Assembly (NCBI GenBank): GCA_030748735.1
Contig: JASMLK010000035.1
Coordinates: 1 to 45,381 of the forward strand
Origin: Myxococcota bacterium
GTDB taxonomy: Bacteria; Myxococcota_A; UBA9160; UBA4427
Direction: 5' to 3'
Length of the DNA stretch: 45,381 nucleotides
Within the stretch, counting starts at the first letter, position 1. Every line of letters starts with the position of its first letter. The notes under the pieces are model-generated. The model saw only the letters and a program-made list of their open reading frames with translations, made no database searches and had not been told where the DNA came from. A program made the translations under genes and the position numbers. Positions 1 through 8,298 of this stretch are shown piece after piece.

Positions 1-242
1 TGCTCGGGGTGCGCACGCGCGAATGGAAGTACCTCCGCCGTGGCGACCACGAAGAGCTCTACGACCTGGCTCGCGATCCAGGGGAAAGCAACAACGTCGT
101 GGCCACTCACCCGCAAGTGGCAGCAACGCTTCGCGAACAGCTCGAAACCTGGTCTGCCGCGCATCCCCAACATCAGGTGCAGATCGAGCAGATCAACGAC
201 GAGATGCGAGCCACCCTCGAAGCGTTGGGCTACGTGCGCTGA
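1..242 (+). CDS. Sulfatase-family enzyme, C-terminal fragment (cut by window edge)
   Basis: Only the last 80 or so residues are inside the window; the reading frame enters at base 3. The segment W-K-Y-L-R-R, then E-L-Y-D-L-x-x-D-P-G-E-x-x-N, is the C-terminal signature of the sulfatase branch of the alkaline phosphatase superfamily, where the product's last beta-strand packs against the active-site domain. The protein ends in L-E-A-L-G-Y-V-R, a tail also seen in the gene at 275-1714 (A-L-G-Y-V-Q) and, in modified form, at 25629-27053. The catalytic half lies outside the window, so neither substrate nor the nucleophile can be judged. It converges on the neighbouring sulfatase-like gene, 32 bases apart. 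Confidence 0.85.
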   Translation, partial: LGVRTREWKYLRRGDHEELYDLARDPGESNNVVATHPQVAATLREQLETWSAAHPQHQVQIEQINDEMRATLEALGYVR

Positions 243-274
243 CCTTCGAAGGGCTTCTTGGCCGCGTGTCGCTG

Positions 275-1714
275 CTACTGCACGTAGCCGAGCGCCTCGA
301 GCGCAGCGCGCGTCTGGTCGTCGAGCTCGACGTCCTGGCCCGCAGATTCGAGATCGCGGGCGAAGGCCTCGAAGAGCGCCTGGTTGCGCGCACGGGCCTC
401 ATCGCTGACCGCCAGGTGTGGCGCGTCTCGTTGGTCGGGCGGGCTTAGCACTGGTGCACGACGGAACGTCTCGTCGCGGTTGCCGATCGAAACGCCGCTG
501 CGGTCGGCGATGTAGAAGACGGGGTCGGGCAGCGCGTGCCGCGCACCGTCGAGGCGCAACTCGTGGAACGTCGAGGCGAAGGTCCGCCGCATGCCGAACA
601 CGCTGCGGTCCTCCGAGAGCGGCCCGGTCAAGTCGCGCCCCGCGACCACCATCGGAGACGATGCTTCGACTTCGAGCTGTGCCAGCGAAAGCAGGGTGAC
701 GGGTAGATCGACCGAACCCACCGGGACATCGACGCGACCGGGTTCGACCGAGGGCGAGAGCACGAAGCAGGGCACGCGAATCAGCGCTTCGCTCAGGCGT
801 TTGCCGTGACCGATCGAGCCTTCCTCGCCGAAGGCTTCGCCGTGATCTGAAACCACGACCACATGGGTGGCCACTTCACCGGCGTCGCTCGTGAGTCGCG
901 TGAGCAGGCGATCGAGTTCGCGATCGAGCTTGCGTGCGTCGGCCTCGTAGCGCTGGCGCGCAAGCTCGAGTCGACCCGCGGCATCGTCGTCTCCCGCTTC
1001 GATCCGCTGATACACCTCTGCAAGGCGAACCACCTGATTCGGAGCCGCGAGATCCCCATAGGGTTCGTGGAGATCGAAGTAGTGGAACCAGAGGAACTGC
1101 CGCGAACCTTCGAGGGCATCCACCATGGCCAGGGCCTTGTCGGTGATCGACCTCGCCAGGGAATAGAAGGCGCCCCCCGGCACGCGAGCACCCGACCATT
1201 CGAGCGTCATTCGGATATCGAAGGCGTCGTCGAAACGTTCGAAGCCCTGCTCGTAGCCGAAGTGACGGTGCAGCGGAAACGACGACACCACGGCCCCGGT
1301 GCGATACCCCGCCGAGCCGAACACCTCGGCCAGGGTGTCGAAGCGCGCATCGAGGACCTGGCCGTTGCGCGACACGCCGTGCTGCCACGGGTGCAGCCCA
1401 GTGAGCAGTGACGCGTGTGTGGGCTGCGTGGTCGAGCTGGCCGCGTAGTGGCGCGTCATGACGAGGCCGCGCTTCGACCAGGCGTCGAGTAGCGGCATCG
1501 GCGTTGGCCTTCCCTCGGCACCCGCGAGGGTGTCGAAGCGCATCGTGTCGAGGGTGATCAGGACGACGCGCGTTGCCTCCTCCCCTTTCACGTCGGGTTC
1601 CTCCGCGTCACGCGGCTCCGCATCGCACCCGAAGATCGAAAACGCGAAGACGCTCGTCCCTACGACCGCGCAGAGGACGCGTTGCAGCTTCACCAGGTAA
1701 CGAACTCGATTCAC
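275..1714 (-). CDS. Sulfatase-like lipoprotein with Thr in place of the formylglycine Cys
   Basis: A 479-residue alkaline-phosphatase-superfamily enzyme. Residues 1-30 form a lipoprotein signal ending in the lipobox F-G-C30, so it should be anchored in the periplasm or outer membrane. The metal-binding start is V-L-I-T-L-D56-T-M-R; the later metal site is S-D-H-G-E-A-F-G-E-E followed by G-H-G-K. At the position where sulfatases have C/S-x-P-x-R, this protein reads T96-Q-P-T-H, so it lacks the residue converted to formylglycine and the conserved Arg. Thr nucleophiles are known in EptA- and LtaS-type phospho-group transferases and in NPP phosphodiesterases, so a phosphorus-ester substrate is plausible. 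The start is GTG and overlaps the stop of the upstream membrane-protein gene (GTGA), implying coupled translation. True sulfatase activity cannot be excluded but looks unlikely. Confidence 0.85.
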   Translation of the reverse strand: MNRVRYLVKLQRVLCAVVGTSVFAFSIFGCDAEPRDAEEPDVKGEEATRVVLITLDTMRFDTLAGAEGRPTPMPLLDAWSKRGLVMTRHYAASSTTQPTHASLLTGLHPWQHGVSRNGQVLDARFDTLAEVFGSAGYRTGAVVSSFPLHRHFGYEQGFERFDDAFDIRMTLEWSGARVPGGAFYSLARSITDKALAMVDALEGSRQFLWFHYFDLHEPYGDLAAPNQVVRLAEVYQRIEAGDDDAAGRLELARQRYEADARKLDRELDRLLTRLTSDAGEVATHVVVVSDHGEAFGEEGSIGHGKRLSEALIRVPCFVLSPSVEPGRVDVPVGSVDLPVTLLSLAQLEVEASSPMVVAGRDLTGPLSEDRSVFGMRRTFASTFHELRLDGARHALPDPVFYIADRSGVSIGNRDETFRRAPVLSPPDQRDAPHLAVSDEARARNQALFEAFARDLESAGQDVELDDQTRAALEALGYVQ

Positions 1715-3291
1715 GCGTCGTCGTCCCGTTCGGGGTGGCGCCCGGGCAAAACCGACCGCGGCCCTGCTTTCAGCCGTGATGCCTTCGCTTCGTCGCGTTC
1801 GAACACGCGCACGGCATAGCCCCCCGGCGACCCGAGATCGACCCCGCGGTAGGGGATGTCCGGGGGAAACGACAGGTAGCGACTCGCCACGATGAAGTCG
1901 GGCCGCACCTCGTCGACCAGCGCCGCGAGGAGGTCTTCGTCTTCGAGGCCCCTCGTGCGGGCGTATTCGAAACGCGTCGCGTCGTTCCAGAAGTGGAAGA
2001 TGGTCTCGTGATCGAAGTCCTCGAGAACGAGCAATTCGGTGGGGCCGAGCACGAGCATCGGGCGGTCACCGGCTCGCGCGTGGAGACGCCGGGCGAGCGT
2101 GCGTTGGTCTTCGAGCGTCACGCCCAGGGGCGCGTCCGGCGCTTCGACTCTGGGCAGATCGCGTACGACGGGTCGCACCAGAAGCAGCGAGAGAATGACG
2201 ACGGCCACGGTCGCATGACCCAGCCGTACCTCTGGAATGCGTGGCAACAATGCGAACCACAGTGAGACGAGGGAGACGCCCGCGAAGAACGCGAAGCTGT
2301 GCAGCAGCAGCATCGTGTCCCCCGACCCCTGGAAGTCGATCGAGCTGAATGCGAGGACTCCGTAGTGGTAGATCACCAGGACGACGATCGGTTTGCGCTG
2401 CGTCGCATAGCGCGGACTTCGCAGCCAGAACGGAAAGACGACGAGACCGATGAGACCGACCGCGATCAGCACGAACTCTCCCGAGGCGTTCATCGAAAGC
2501 CGGGTCGCGATGCCCGCGAACTTGAACAACGGCCCCCCCGCTTCGGCGCCCCTTGCGAACGATGCCCCGACGGCCTGAGCCAGCATCATCTCGAGCGCAC
2601 CACTGAGTGCGAAGTAGAGCACGAACGCCCCCGCAACGAGCAGGACAGCCAAGGCACTTCGAGCGAATGCCCGCCGCGGCCGCTCGTCGAGGGCCGCCGC
2701 AGCGAATACGCCGAAGCAGGCGAACAGACCGATCTGCCAATCGATCGGCGCGATCGCCGAAGCCAGCCCCGCGGCGAACCAATGGCCGCGCGCAACGAGC
2801 AGCGCCGCGGCGGTCGCGGCGAGCGCCATCAATAGCTTCGGTACGGGTCCCGTCGCGGCCAATGTCCCGATGTAGGCGAACCCCAGATAGGGAAGGAAGC
2901 CAAGCCATGCTGCAACGGCGTCGCCGCCCTGAAGCTCACGTTGCAGGGCGAAGAGCAGGATGGCGCCGAGAGCGGCGAGCCCAAGCGAGACGAGCCTCAA
3001 GACCGCCAACGCGTCGAGCCCGAGCAAGTTGGCCACGGCCACCTGCATCCCGGCGAACATGGCCATGAACTGGGTCTTGTTGCCGAAGAAGTCGCGGTGG
3101 GGCACCGCACCGTCCGCGATTTCGAACGCGAAGTGGGTGTAGTAGCGCGTGTCGGTGACGAGCGATTGGTTCGCGTCGTACATACCGGCGAAATGCCCAA
3201 CCACGAGTGCCGTCGTGAGCAGCGGGATCGTCCACGGCTTCGCGAACAAGTCGAAGGCGGAGCGGCGCGAAACACTCGAAGCGGCCCCCAT
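1711..3291 (-). CDS. Multi-pass membrane protein, GT-C glycosyltransferase-like
   Basis: The start is placed at the ATG at 3291 (M-G-A-A-S-S-V), giving 526 residues; a longer reading to 3486 adds a low-complexity, non-membrane leader that overlaps the divergent gene's upstream region. After the first membrane helix comes D-T-R-Y-Y-T-H-F-A-F-E-I-A-D-G-A-V-P-H-R-D-F-F-G, which resembles the first periplasmic loop of GT-C (ArnT/PMT-like) glycosyltransferases, with an acidic residue and an aromatic pair followed by a kP-like segment. About ten more hydrophobic helices follow, then a soluble C-terminal domain of roughly 150 residues. GT-C enzymes move sugars from polyprenyl-phosphate carriers to periplasmic acceptors. 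The downstream gene is a sulfatase-like lipoprotein whose start overlaps this stop, so the two probably act on the same envelope glycan or lipid. The exact substrate is unknown. Confidence 0.6.
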   Translation of the reverse strand: MGAASSVSRRSAFDLFAKPWTIPLLTTALVVGHFAGMYDANQSLVTDTRYYTHFAFEIADGAVPHRDFFGNKTQFMAMFAGMQVAVANLLGLDALAVLRLVSLGLAALGAILLFALQRELQGGDAVAAWLGFLPYLGFAYIGTLAATGPVPKLLMALAATAAALLVARGHWFAAGLASAIAPIDWQIGLFACFGVFAAAALDERPRRAFARSALAVLLVAGAFVLYFALSGALEMMLAQAVGASFARGAEAGGPLFKFAGIATRLSMNASGEFVLIAVGLIGLVVFPFWLRSPRYATQRKPIVVLVIYHYGVLAFSSIDFQGSGDTMLLLHSFAFFAGVSLVSLWFALLPRIPEVRLGHATVAVVILSLLLVRPVVRDLPRVEAPDAPLGVTLEDQRTLARRLHARAGDRPMLVLGPTELLVLEDFDHETIFHFWNDATRFEYARTRGLEDEDLLAALVDEVRPDFIVASRYLSFPPDIPYRGVDLGSPGGYAVRVFERDEAKASRLKAGPRSVLPGRHPERDDDA

Positions 3292-3406
3292 CGATGTCGT
3301 CCCCCCTCGACATTGCATCGGCCGTCGCGGCCGCAACCATGATGGCGCAAACGATCGCTTCGTCCTATCGGGCCCAAACCCCGCAGCCCTGCCCTTTGCA
3401 CTTTCC

Positions 3407-3865
3407 ATGTCCGACACCCTCATGTCGGAAACGAACCTGGGCGTCGAACCACAGCCCGTCGTCGGGGTGCTGCTCGGCAGTTTCATCTACGCGCACCTCG
3501 CGTTGGTCGTGTTTCACAGCCACGCAAATCCGGTGATCTTTCGTAGCTACCCGTTGCGCTTCACGCTCGTTCCCATCGTGCTGTTCCTGGCGATGTGGTC
3601 TTCACCGTGGAGGGCCGTTTCGGTTTCGGCACTCGTGACCTGGTGGGACGTCTACCACTCGGGGCTGCAGACCTTCGGGCTCGGGCGGATCTACGACTCG
3701 CGGGCCAGCAACCCGGCCGAGCTGAGGCGACGCCTCGACTGGGGCCTCAACCTGCTGCTCTACGTCGGTCCGATCCCGGGGGGTGCGACGTTGATCGCGC
3801 ACGTGGGCGACTTCATGGAATTCGAAGAAGCCGGCTCGTGGAGCGAAGCGCAGCGCGGCACACAC
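3407..3865 (+). pseudogene. Truncated integral membrane protein (5' part only)
   Basis: From the ATG at 3407 the product starts M-S-D-T-L-M-S-E-T and shows a run of hydrophobic helices with H-A-x-L-V-V-F-H-S-H-A-N and W-W-D-V-Y-H-S-G-L-Q-T-F-G-L-G-R-I-Y-D. The His-rich helices look like a metal- or haem-type membrane protein of unknown function, and I recall longer homologues of about 300 residues. After about residue 150 (F-M-E-F-E-E-A-G-S) the membrane character stops. The frame stays open to 4192, but the translation becomes Arg/Ser/Pro-rich and non-coding in appearance. I therefore end the recognisable part near 3865 and call it a 3'-truncated gene. It diverges from the GT-C-like gene, 115 bases apart. 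Confidence 0.5.
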
Positions 3866-4545
3866 CGCGATCTCGAAGAGCTGCGGCGTCGCATGAATCG
3901 AGTGCAGCCCCCACCCGGCCCAACCGCCCGGCTGCTCCCGTCTCGCGCGCTCCGCGTGAAGGCTATGCCGATTTTTTCAAGTTCGGTCGCGCCGTCCCCC
4001 GATGGCGCCGGTCGATCGCGCGCAATCGTCCAGGGGTTCCCACCTTCGAAGGGCGCCCGCTCCTCCCTCCAAGAGGGCACTACAAATAGTCTTTCCAGCT
4101 TTTCCGAGTTTACTGGACGATGTCTGGTGCGGGGGGAACGCAGCACCACCAGGGCCTCGAAATCACTTTCGAATTCGGCCATCTATCAATAGCCGTACAA
4201 TCGCGAATATTGGCATTGTTATTGCTGCACCAAACACCAGGAAGTGACATCGATCGCACGTTGGATCGACCCTGGTTTCAACGGGTACTCGCACCCCGAG
4301 AAGAGCTTCCGCCCACAGCAAAACAGAGTTCGGGAGAGCAAAATCCGTGGCAGGCATGCACTCCGGTTCCTCGGAGTCAGGGCGCTGCTCGAGGCTGGTG
4401 AGCCCTACCCGACTTCGATGTTCAGCAAGCATCGAAACCGGGGGTCAAGTCAGCACTGGGCCGGCATGCGTTGGCGGTGCAACCGCGCGCATCATGCGAC
4501 ACCGACCGTCCACGTGGACGGCACTCCGACGCGGCACCTCGGCAC
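3866..4545. other. Gene-poor stretch, lower GC in its middle
   Basis: About 680 bases with no reading frame that looks coding on either strand. The part from about 4080 to 4260 is visibly richer in A and T than the surroundings. It follows the broken membrane-protein gene and precedes the GNAT gene's 3' end. It contains one strong palindrome (4506-4521). It could be decayed remains of the missing 3' half of the membrane gene plus a deletion scar; I see no transposase, integrase or direct repeat to explain it. Confidence 0.5.
4506..4521. repeat. Perfect 16-bp palindrome
   Basis: The sequence CCGTCCACGTGGACGG reads the same on both strands with no spacer. It lies 25 bases past the stop of the GNAT gene and in the gene-poor gap. 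There is no T-run next to it, so it is a poor intrinsic terminator. A binding site for a dimeric regulator is possible but nothing nearby encodes one. Confidence 0.45.
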
Positions 4546-4959
4546 TCAATCGCTGAGTTCACGCTCCATCATACGGTGAGGGATCCCCGCATCGTCGAAT
4601 TCATCGCCGTATGCGCGATAGCCGAGTGCTTCGTAGAACGCGATGGCTTCGAGTTGCACACCGAGGTCGAGGCGCGTGTGTCCGCGCTCACGCGCAGTCG
4701 CCTCGAGCCTTCGCATCAAGCGACGCCCGGCACCGCTGCCACGCGCATCCGCAAGCACCGCGACGCGTTGTGCTTTGGCCCGCCCCTGATCATCCGTCCA
4801 CAGTCGCGCCGTCCCGACGGCCCGATGGAGCGGCTCCCCCTCCTCGTGCCACACCAGGAAGTGGATGCAAGCATCCTCGAGCCCGTCGAGTTCGAGATGC
4901 TCATCGACACCCTGTTCCTCGATGAACACGACGCGAGGGATTTCGAGACAGCGCTGCAA
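4546..4959 (-). CDS. GNAT-family N-acetyltransferase
   Basis: Acetyl-CoA-dependent N-acetyltransferase fold. Visible parts are R-x-V-F-I-E-E-Q-G-V, typical of the ElaA-like subgroup, a beta-strand G-T-A-R-L-W, the acetyl-CoA loop V-L-A-D-A-R-G-S-G-A-G-R-R-L-M (the Q/RxxGxG/A motif) and the final A-I-A-F-Y-E-A-L-G-Y. The substrate is unknown. The start is uncertain. TTG at 4959 gives 137 residues, but the coding sequence continues upstream as E-I-R-H-D-S-P-D-A-A-D-A-E-L, which looks like the family's true first strand. No ATG, GTG or TTG occurs between there and the stop at 5005-5007. Either a rare start (ATC at 4995) is used or the start codon was lost. It is divergent from the sulfatase-like gene at 5051. 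Confidence 0.75.
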   Translation of the reverse strand: MQRCLEIPRVVFIEEQGVDEHLELDGLEDACIHFLVWHEEGEPLHRAVGTARLWTDDQGRAKAQRVAVLADARGSGAGRRLMRRLEATARERGHTRLDLGVQLEAIAFYEALGYRAYGDEFDDAGIPHRMMERELSD

Positions 4960-5050
4960 CTCGGCATCGGCTGCGTCGGGGGAGTCGTGTCGGATCTCTC
5001 GGGCCTACACCCTGGCCTCCGCGCGCGCTCCCAACTGGTAGCATCCCGCG

Positions 5051-7090
5051 ATGCATTTTCGGGCGCTCCGCGAAACCCTGGGCTTCTCACTCCTGTTGTG
5101 GATCCCCGTGCTTCTGCTCGAGGCGACGCGACCGTTCGAAGTCAGCGCACTCATCGTGAGTCCGGTCACGCGTACTGCGTTCCTCTATTCGGCTGCGATC
5201 GCGCTGTTCATCGCACTCGCTCTCGGTCTCGTCGCGGCCATGATGGCCGCAGCGGACGACATCGGGAACCAGATCCGGAGCGGTACGAGCGGCGCGATGA
5301 CCGGCGCCCTCGTGTTCATTCTGGTCCTCGATCCGATCCAACGCTTCGCGTCGGATCGCAGCCTCGCACCACACCTGGGCAGCCTGCTTGCCTTCGCTGT
5401 AGCGCTCATGGTGGCCGGTCTCGTGGCGTGGGTGCTTTCGAGCATTCTGCTGGCTTCGATTCGGAAGGGCGCGGCACTTGCGTCGTCCGGCCTGGCCTTC
5501 GCCTGCTGGATCGTGCTCGTGTATAGCCAGTTCGCACCAGAGCCGAACCTCGCCCATACCAGCGTGTTGGCCGCGGGATGGTTGGCGACGGCGTGGGTGT
5601 TGTTCAACGCGAGCCGGTTCGACGAAGGCGGCACCCATCGCGGGAGCTTCTCCCCTCTGCTGCTGGCGATCACTCTTCCCTGGATTTCGATGTGCGCAGT
5701 CGATACCCACGGCATTCGCAGCGAGACCGAAGGACCGCGTCCCACAGCTGAGCACCCGAACGTGCTGCTCGTGATCATCGACACCTTGCGCGCGGATCAC
5801 ACCGACCTGGCTGGTCGGCAGGTCGACTTGACGCCGGGGATCGCGCGCCGCGCCGCCGACCGCGGCACACGCTTCAACGCGGCCTGGTCGGCAGCGCCCA
5901 ACACGATCCCTTCGATGAAGGCGCTGTTCACGGGCCAGCTCTCTTCCCACTATGGAGGGGAGAGTCAGATCGTGAGGCGACCGCCACTCGAAGCCAGCAC
6001 GCTCGCCGAAACGCTGGCCGACGCGGGCTTCGAAACCGCGGGCATCACCGCCAACGGACTCGTCAGTGGTGAAGGCTTCGAACAGGGGTTCGCCACCTAT
6101 CGCAACGTCGCGAGCCACGACCAGTTCATCCACTCGTTCTTCCTGAATCACCTGCTCGCGGGCAAGCGGGTCTACCGCGGCTTCGAATGGATGGAGCGAC
6201 TCGAGATCCACAAAGAGCGCTCCGATACCGTCACAGGGCTCGCCCGCGAGTGGGTCGCCGACACCCGAAGCGACCGCGAAGCGGACGCACGTCCCTTCTT
6301 TCTATACGTCCATCTGCTCGACCCCCATTGGCCGTACCACGACCGCGGGATGGGTGCGGTTCCGCCTGCGTTGGCCGACCTCGGCGACCCCTTTTCGCAC
6401 ATCGACTTCCTGCGCCTGCCCCCGCCCAACCCGGACCACGCGCGGTACGCGCGCGACACCCGCATGCAGGAGATGCAGGGGCGCTACGACGACGAGATTC
6501 GCGCGTCGGATCGCGACGTCGATCAGCTATTTGCAGCCCTCGAAGCCGAGGGCGTGCTCGAATCGACGGTCGTCGTGATCGCCGGGGACCACGGCGAGGA
6601 GTTCTTCGAGCACCTGGCCTTCGGTCACGGCCAGGATGTCTACGTCGAAGAAGTGCACGTCCCACTGGTCTTTCTATGGCCGGCGGATCCGCGCTACGAC
6701 GCGATGCCGCCGGAGATCGACGAACCCGTCTCCCTCGTCGACGTGCTCCCGACACTCGTCGATCTGTTCGAACTCGAACAGGCAAGCGGCGCTGCGCCTC
6801 TCCTCGGCCAGAGCCTCTTGCCGCTCCTCGAGGGCAAGTCCGTCGAACGACCGCCCCTGGTTGCCGAGTCGCGCGACGCGCGCGGCATGCGGGTCGTGTG
6901 GCGCGACGGGAACCGCGTGGTTCGTTTCGCCTATACCCAAGCTGGACAGGCGCTCACGACCGAAGACGTCGAGGTGTTCGACCAGGCCGCCGATCCGAAA
7001 CAGCAGACCCCTCTCGCGCCCACGGACGACTCGGTGCGCGGCACGATCGAACGTGCGCGCCGCGACCTGCGCGCGCGCGGCCTACGCTGA
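5051..7090 (+). CDS. Membrane-anchored sulfatase-like enzyme with Thr at the nucleophile position
   Basis: A 679-residue protein with two parts. Residues 1 to about 230 contain roughly seven hydrophobic helices. From about 234 comes a sulfatase-fold domain: N-V-L-L-V-I-I-D-T-L-R-A-D, then N-T285-I-P-S-M-K-A-L-F-T-G-Q, then G-D-H-G-E-E-F-F-E-H and F-G-H-G-Q. The layout, with N-terminal helices and an extracytoplasmic AP-superfamily domain, is that of EptA phosphoethanolamine transferases and LtaS glycerophosphate transferases. Thr285 sits where sulfatases have Cys or Ser. This favours a phospho-group transferase or phosphodiesterase working on lipids or glycans at the outer face of the inner membrane. 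Its last nine bases overlap the convergent alpha/beta-hydrolase gene. Confidence 0.8.
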   Translation: MHFRALRETLGFSLLLWIPVLLLEATRPFEVSALIVSPVTRTAFLYSAAIALFIALALGLVAAMMAAADDIGNQIRSGTSGAMTGALVFILVLDPIQRFASDRSLAPHLGSLLAFAVALMVAGLVAWVLSSILLASIRKGAALASSGLAFACWIVLVYSQFAPEPNLAHTSVLAAGWLATAWVLFNASRFDEGGTHRGSFSPLLLAITLPWISMCAVDTHGIRSETEGPRPTAEHPNVLLVIIDTLRADHTDLAGRQVDLTPGIARRAADRGTRFNAAWSAAPNTIPSMKALFTGQLSSHYGGESQIVRRPPLEASTLAETLADAGFETAGITANGLVSGEGFEQGFATYRNVASHDQFIHSFFLNHLLAGKRVYRGFEWMERLEIHKERSDTVTGLAREWVADTRSDREADARPFFLYVHLLDPHWPYHDRGMGAVPPALADLGDPFSHIDFLRLPPPNPDHARYARDTRMQEMQGRYDDEIRASDRDVDQLFAALEAEGVLESTVVVIAGDHGEEFFEHLAFGHGQDVYVEEVHVPLVFLWPADPRYDAMPPEIDEPVSLVDVLPTLVDLFELEQASGAAPLLGQSLLPLLEGKSVERPPLVAESRDARGMRVVWRDGNRVVRFAYTQAGQALTTEDVEVFDQAADPKQQTPLAPTDDSVRGTIERARRDLRARGLR

Positions 7091-7963
7091 TCGCGCCGCG
7101 TCGAGGTGCTCCGCCATGATCTCCAGGAAGCGCGCCTTCGCTTCCTGGTGCGGTTGATGGCCGATCCCACCGAGGGCGTACTCGACCGCGTTCGGGATGC
7201 CCTCGACCAACAGCCGCGCCCCACGCACGAACTCGCGATCGTCGAGCCCGATGATCACGCTGGTCGGGCAGCTGATTTCGCCTAGCCGGTCGGTCACCGT
7301 CGCCTGGTCCATCATCGCGACGCCAAGGGTCCCATAGGCCCATGGATCCATCGCGCGGATGCGCAGGCGATGATGATCCCAGTAGCGCGCGCGCCAGTCG
7401 CGTTGTTCCTCGCTCGCGTCGTCGGGCAGGGGATCTTCGTCGCGGCGCCCCGTTTCTTCGAGGCGCGCCTGTAGCTCGTCGAGACCGCGGCTCGTCGCGA
7501 AACCACCGGCCTTTTCGAACATCTCTCGCGAGTAGTCGTCGGGCGGCTCGCAGGACGTGCCCATCAGGACGAGTGACGCCACGCGTTCCGGATACGCCAG
7601 CACGAAGCGCAACGCCAACATGCCCCCGAAGCTGTGGCCCAGGAGATCACACCGCTCGACGCCGAGCCCATCGAGCAGCGCGCGCAGGTCCTCCACCAGG
7701 GTGGCGAAGTCATGGCCTTCGGCGCTTCCTTGCAGACTCGCGTCGCCATGCCCTCGAAGATCGGGCGCCAGCACGCGTCCGTGACGCGCGAGCACGGGCA
7801 GCACGAGTTCGAAGTCCTTGCGGTGTCCCGTCAAGCCGTGCACCAGCACGAGCGGACGGTCCGGCTCACTGGCCTGCCCCGCCACGTCGCATCGAATCGA
7901 AAGCCCACCGGGCCCCGAGTCGAACTGAAGCTCGATGTTCTCGATCGCCTCGCTCACGCGCAC
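7082..7963 (-). CDS. Alpha/beta-hydrolase
   Basis: A 293-residue serine hydrolase starting at GTG. The oxyanion segment is L-V-H-G-L-T-G-H, and the nucleophile elbow is L-G-H-S111-F-G-G. The strand V-I-I-G-L-D-D-R-E probably carries the acid, and G-G-I-G-H-Q-P-H-Q-E the catalytic His. A cap insertion of about 70 charged residues follows the nucleophile strand, so the substrate is not predictable; esters or C-C bonds are possible. It follows the small gene at 7974-8261 after ten bases, so the two are likely cotranscribed. The 3' end overlaps the convergent sulfatase-like gene by nine bases. Confidence 0.85.
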   Translation of the reverse strand: MRVSEAIENIELQFDSGPGGLSIRCDVAGQASEPDRPLVLVHGLTGHRKDFELVLPVLARHGRVLAPDLRGHGDASLQGSAEGHDFATLVEDLRALLDGLGVERCDLLGHSFGGMLALRFVLAYPERVASLVLMGTSCEPPDDYSREMFEKAGGFATSRGLDELQARLEETGRRDEDPLPDDASEEQRDWRARYWDHHRLRIRAMDPWAYGTLGVAMMDQATVTDRLGEISCPTSVIIGLDDREFVRGARLLVEGIPNAVEYALGGIGHQPHQEAKARFLEIMAEHLDAARSA

Positions 7964-7973
7964 GCCCCTCTGG

Positions 7974-8261
7974 TCACTCCGCCGCTTGCGACTTCTTCAC
8001 CACTTCGACCCGGCGGCGGTCGCCGTCTTCGACGAAGTAGAGATTCTCGTCCCGCGCCACGAAGGCTTCTACGCGCGCCATGAGGTCGGGATCGACCTCA
8101 GGCTGACCGCGCAACGCCTTCAGGACGCGGGACGGAATCGCGTTGATTTCACGTCCGATCTTGAACGCGAGGATGGTTTCGGTTTCGCTGCCGAACACAC
8201 TCGGTGAGTGCAGCCAGACCCGATAGTTCTTGTAGTCGATGTCGGACAGCTGGAGATCCAC
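7974..8261 (-). CDS. Small protein of unknown function
   Basis: A 95-residue soluble, charged protein starting at GTG. It begins M-D-L-Q-L-S-D-I-D-Y-K-N-Y-R-V-W-L-H-S-P and ends in a basic tail V-E-V-V-K-K-S-Q. I do not recognise the family and see no signal peptide or membrane helix. It is the first gene of a likely pair with the alpha/beta-hydrolase downstream. Codon usage is normal for the region, which supports a real gene. Confidence 0.6.
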   Translation of the reverse strand: MDLQLSDIDYKNYRVWLHSPSVFGSETETILAFKIGREINAIPSRVLKALRGQPEVDPDLMARVEAFVARDENLYFVEDGDRRRVEVVKKSQAAE

Positions 8262-8298
8262 GGTCCGCGCAGGCTACAACGCTCCGGGCGGCCCCAAC

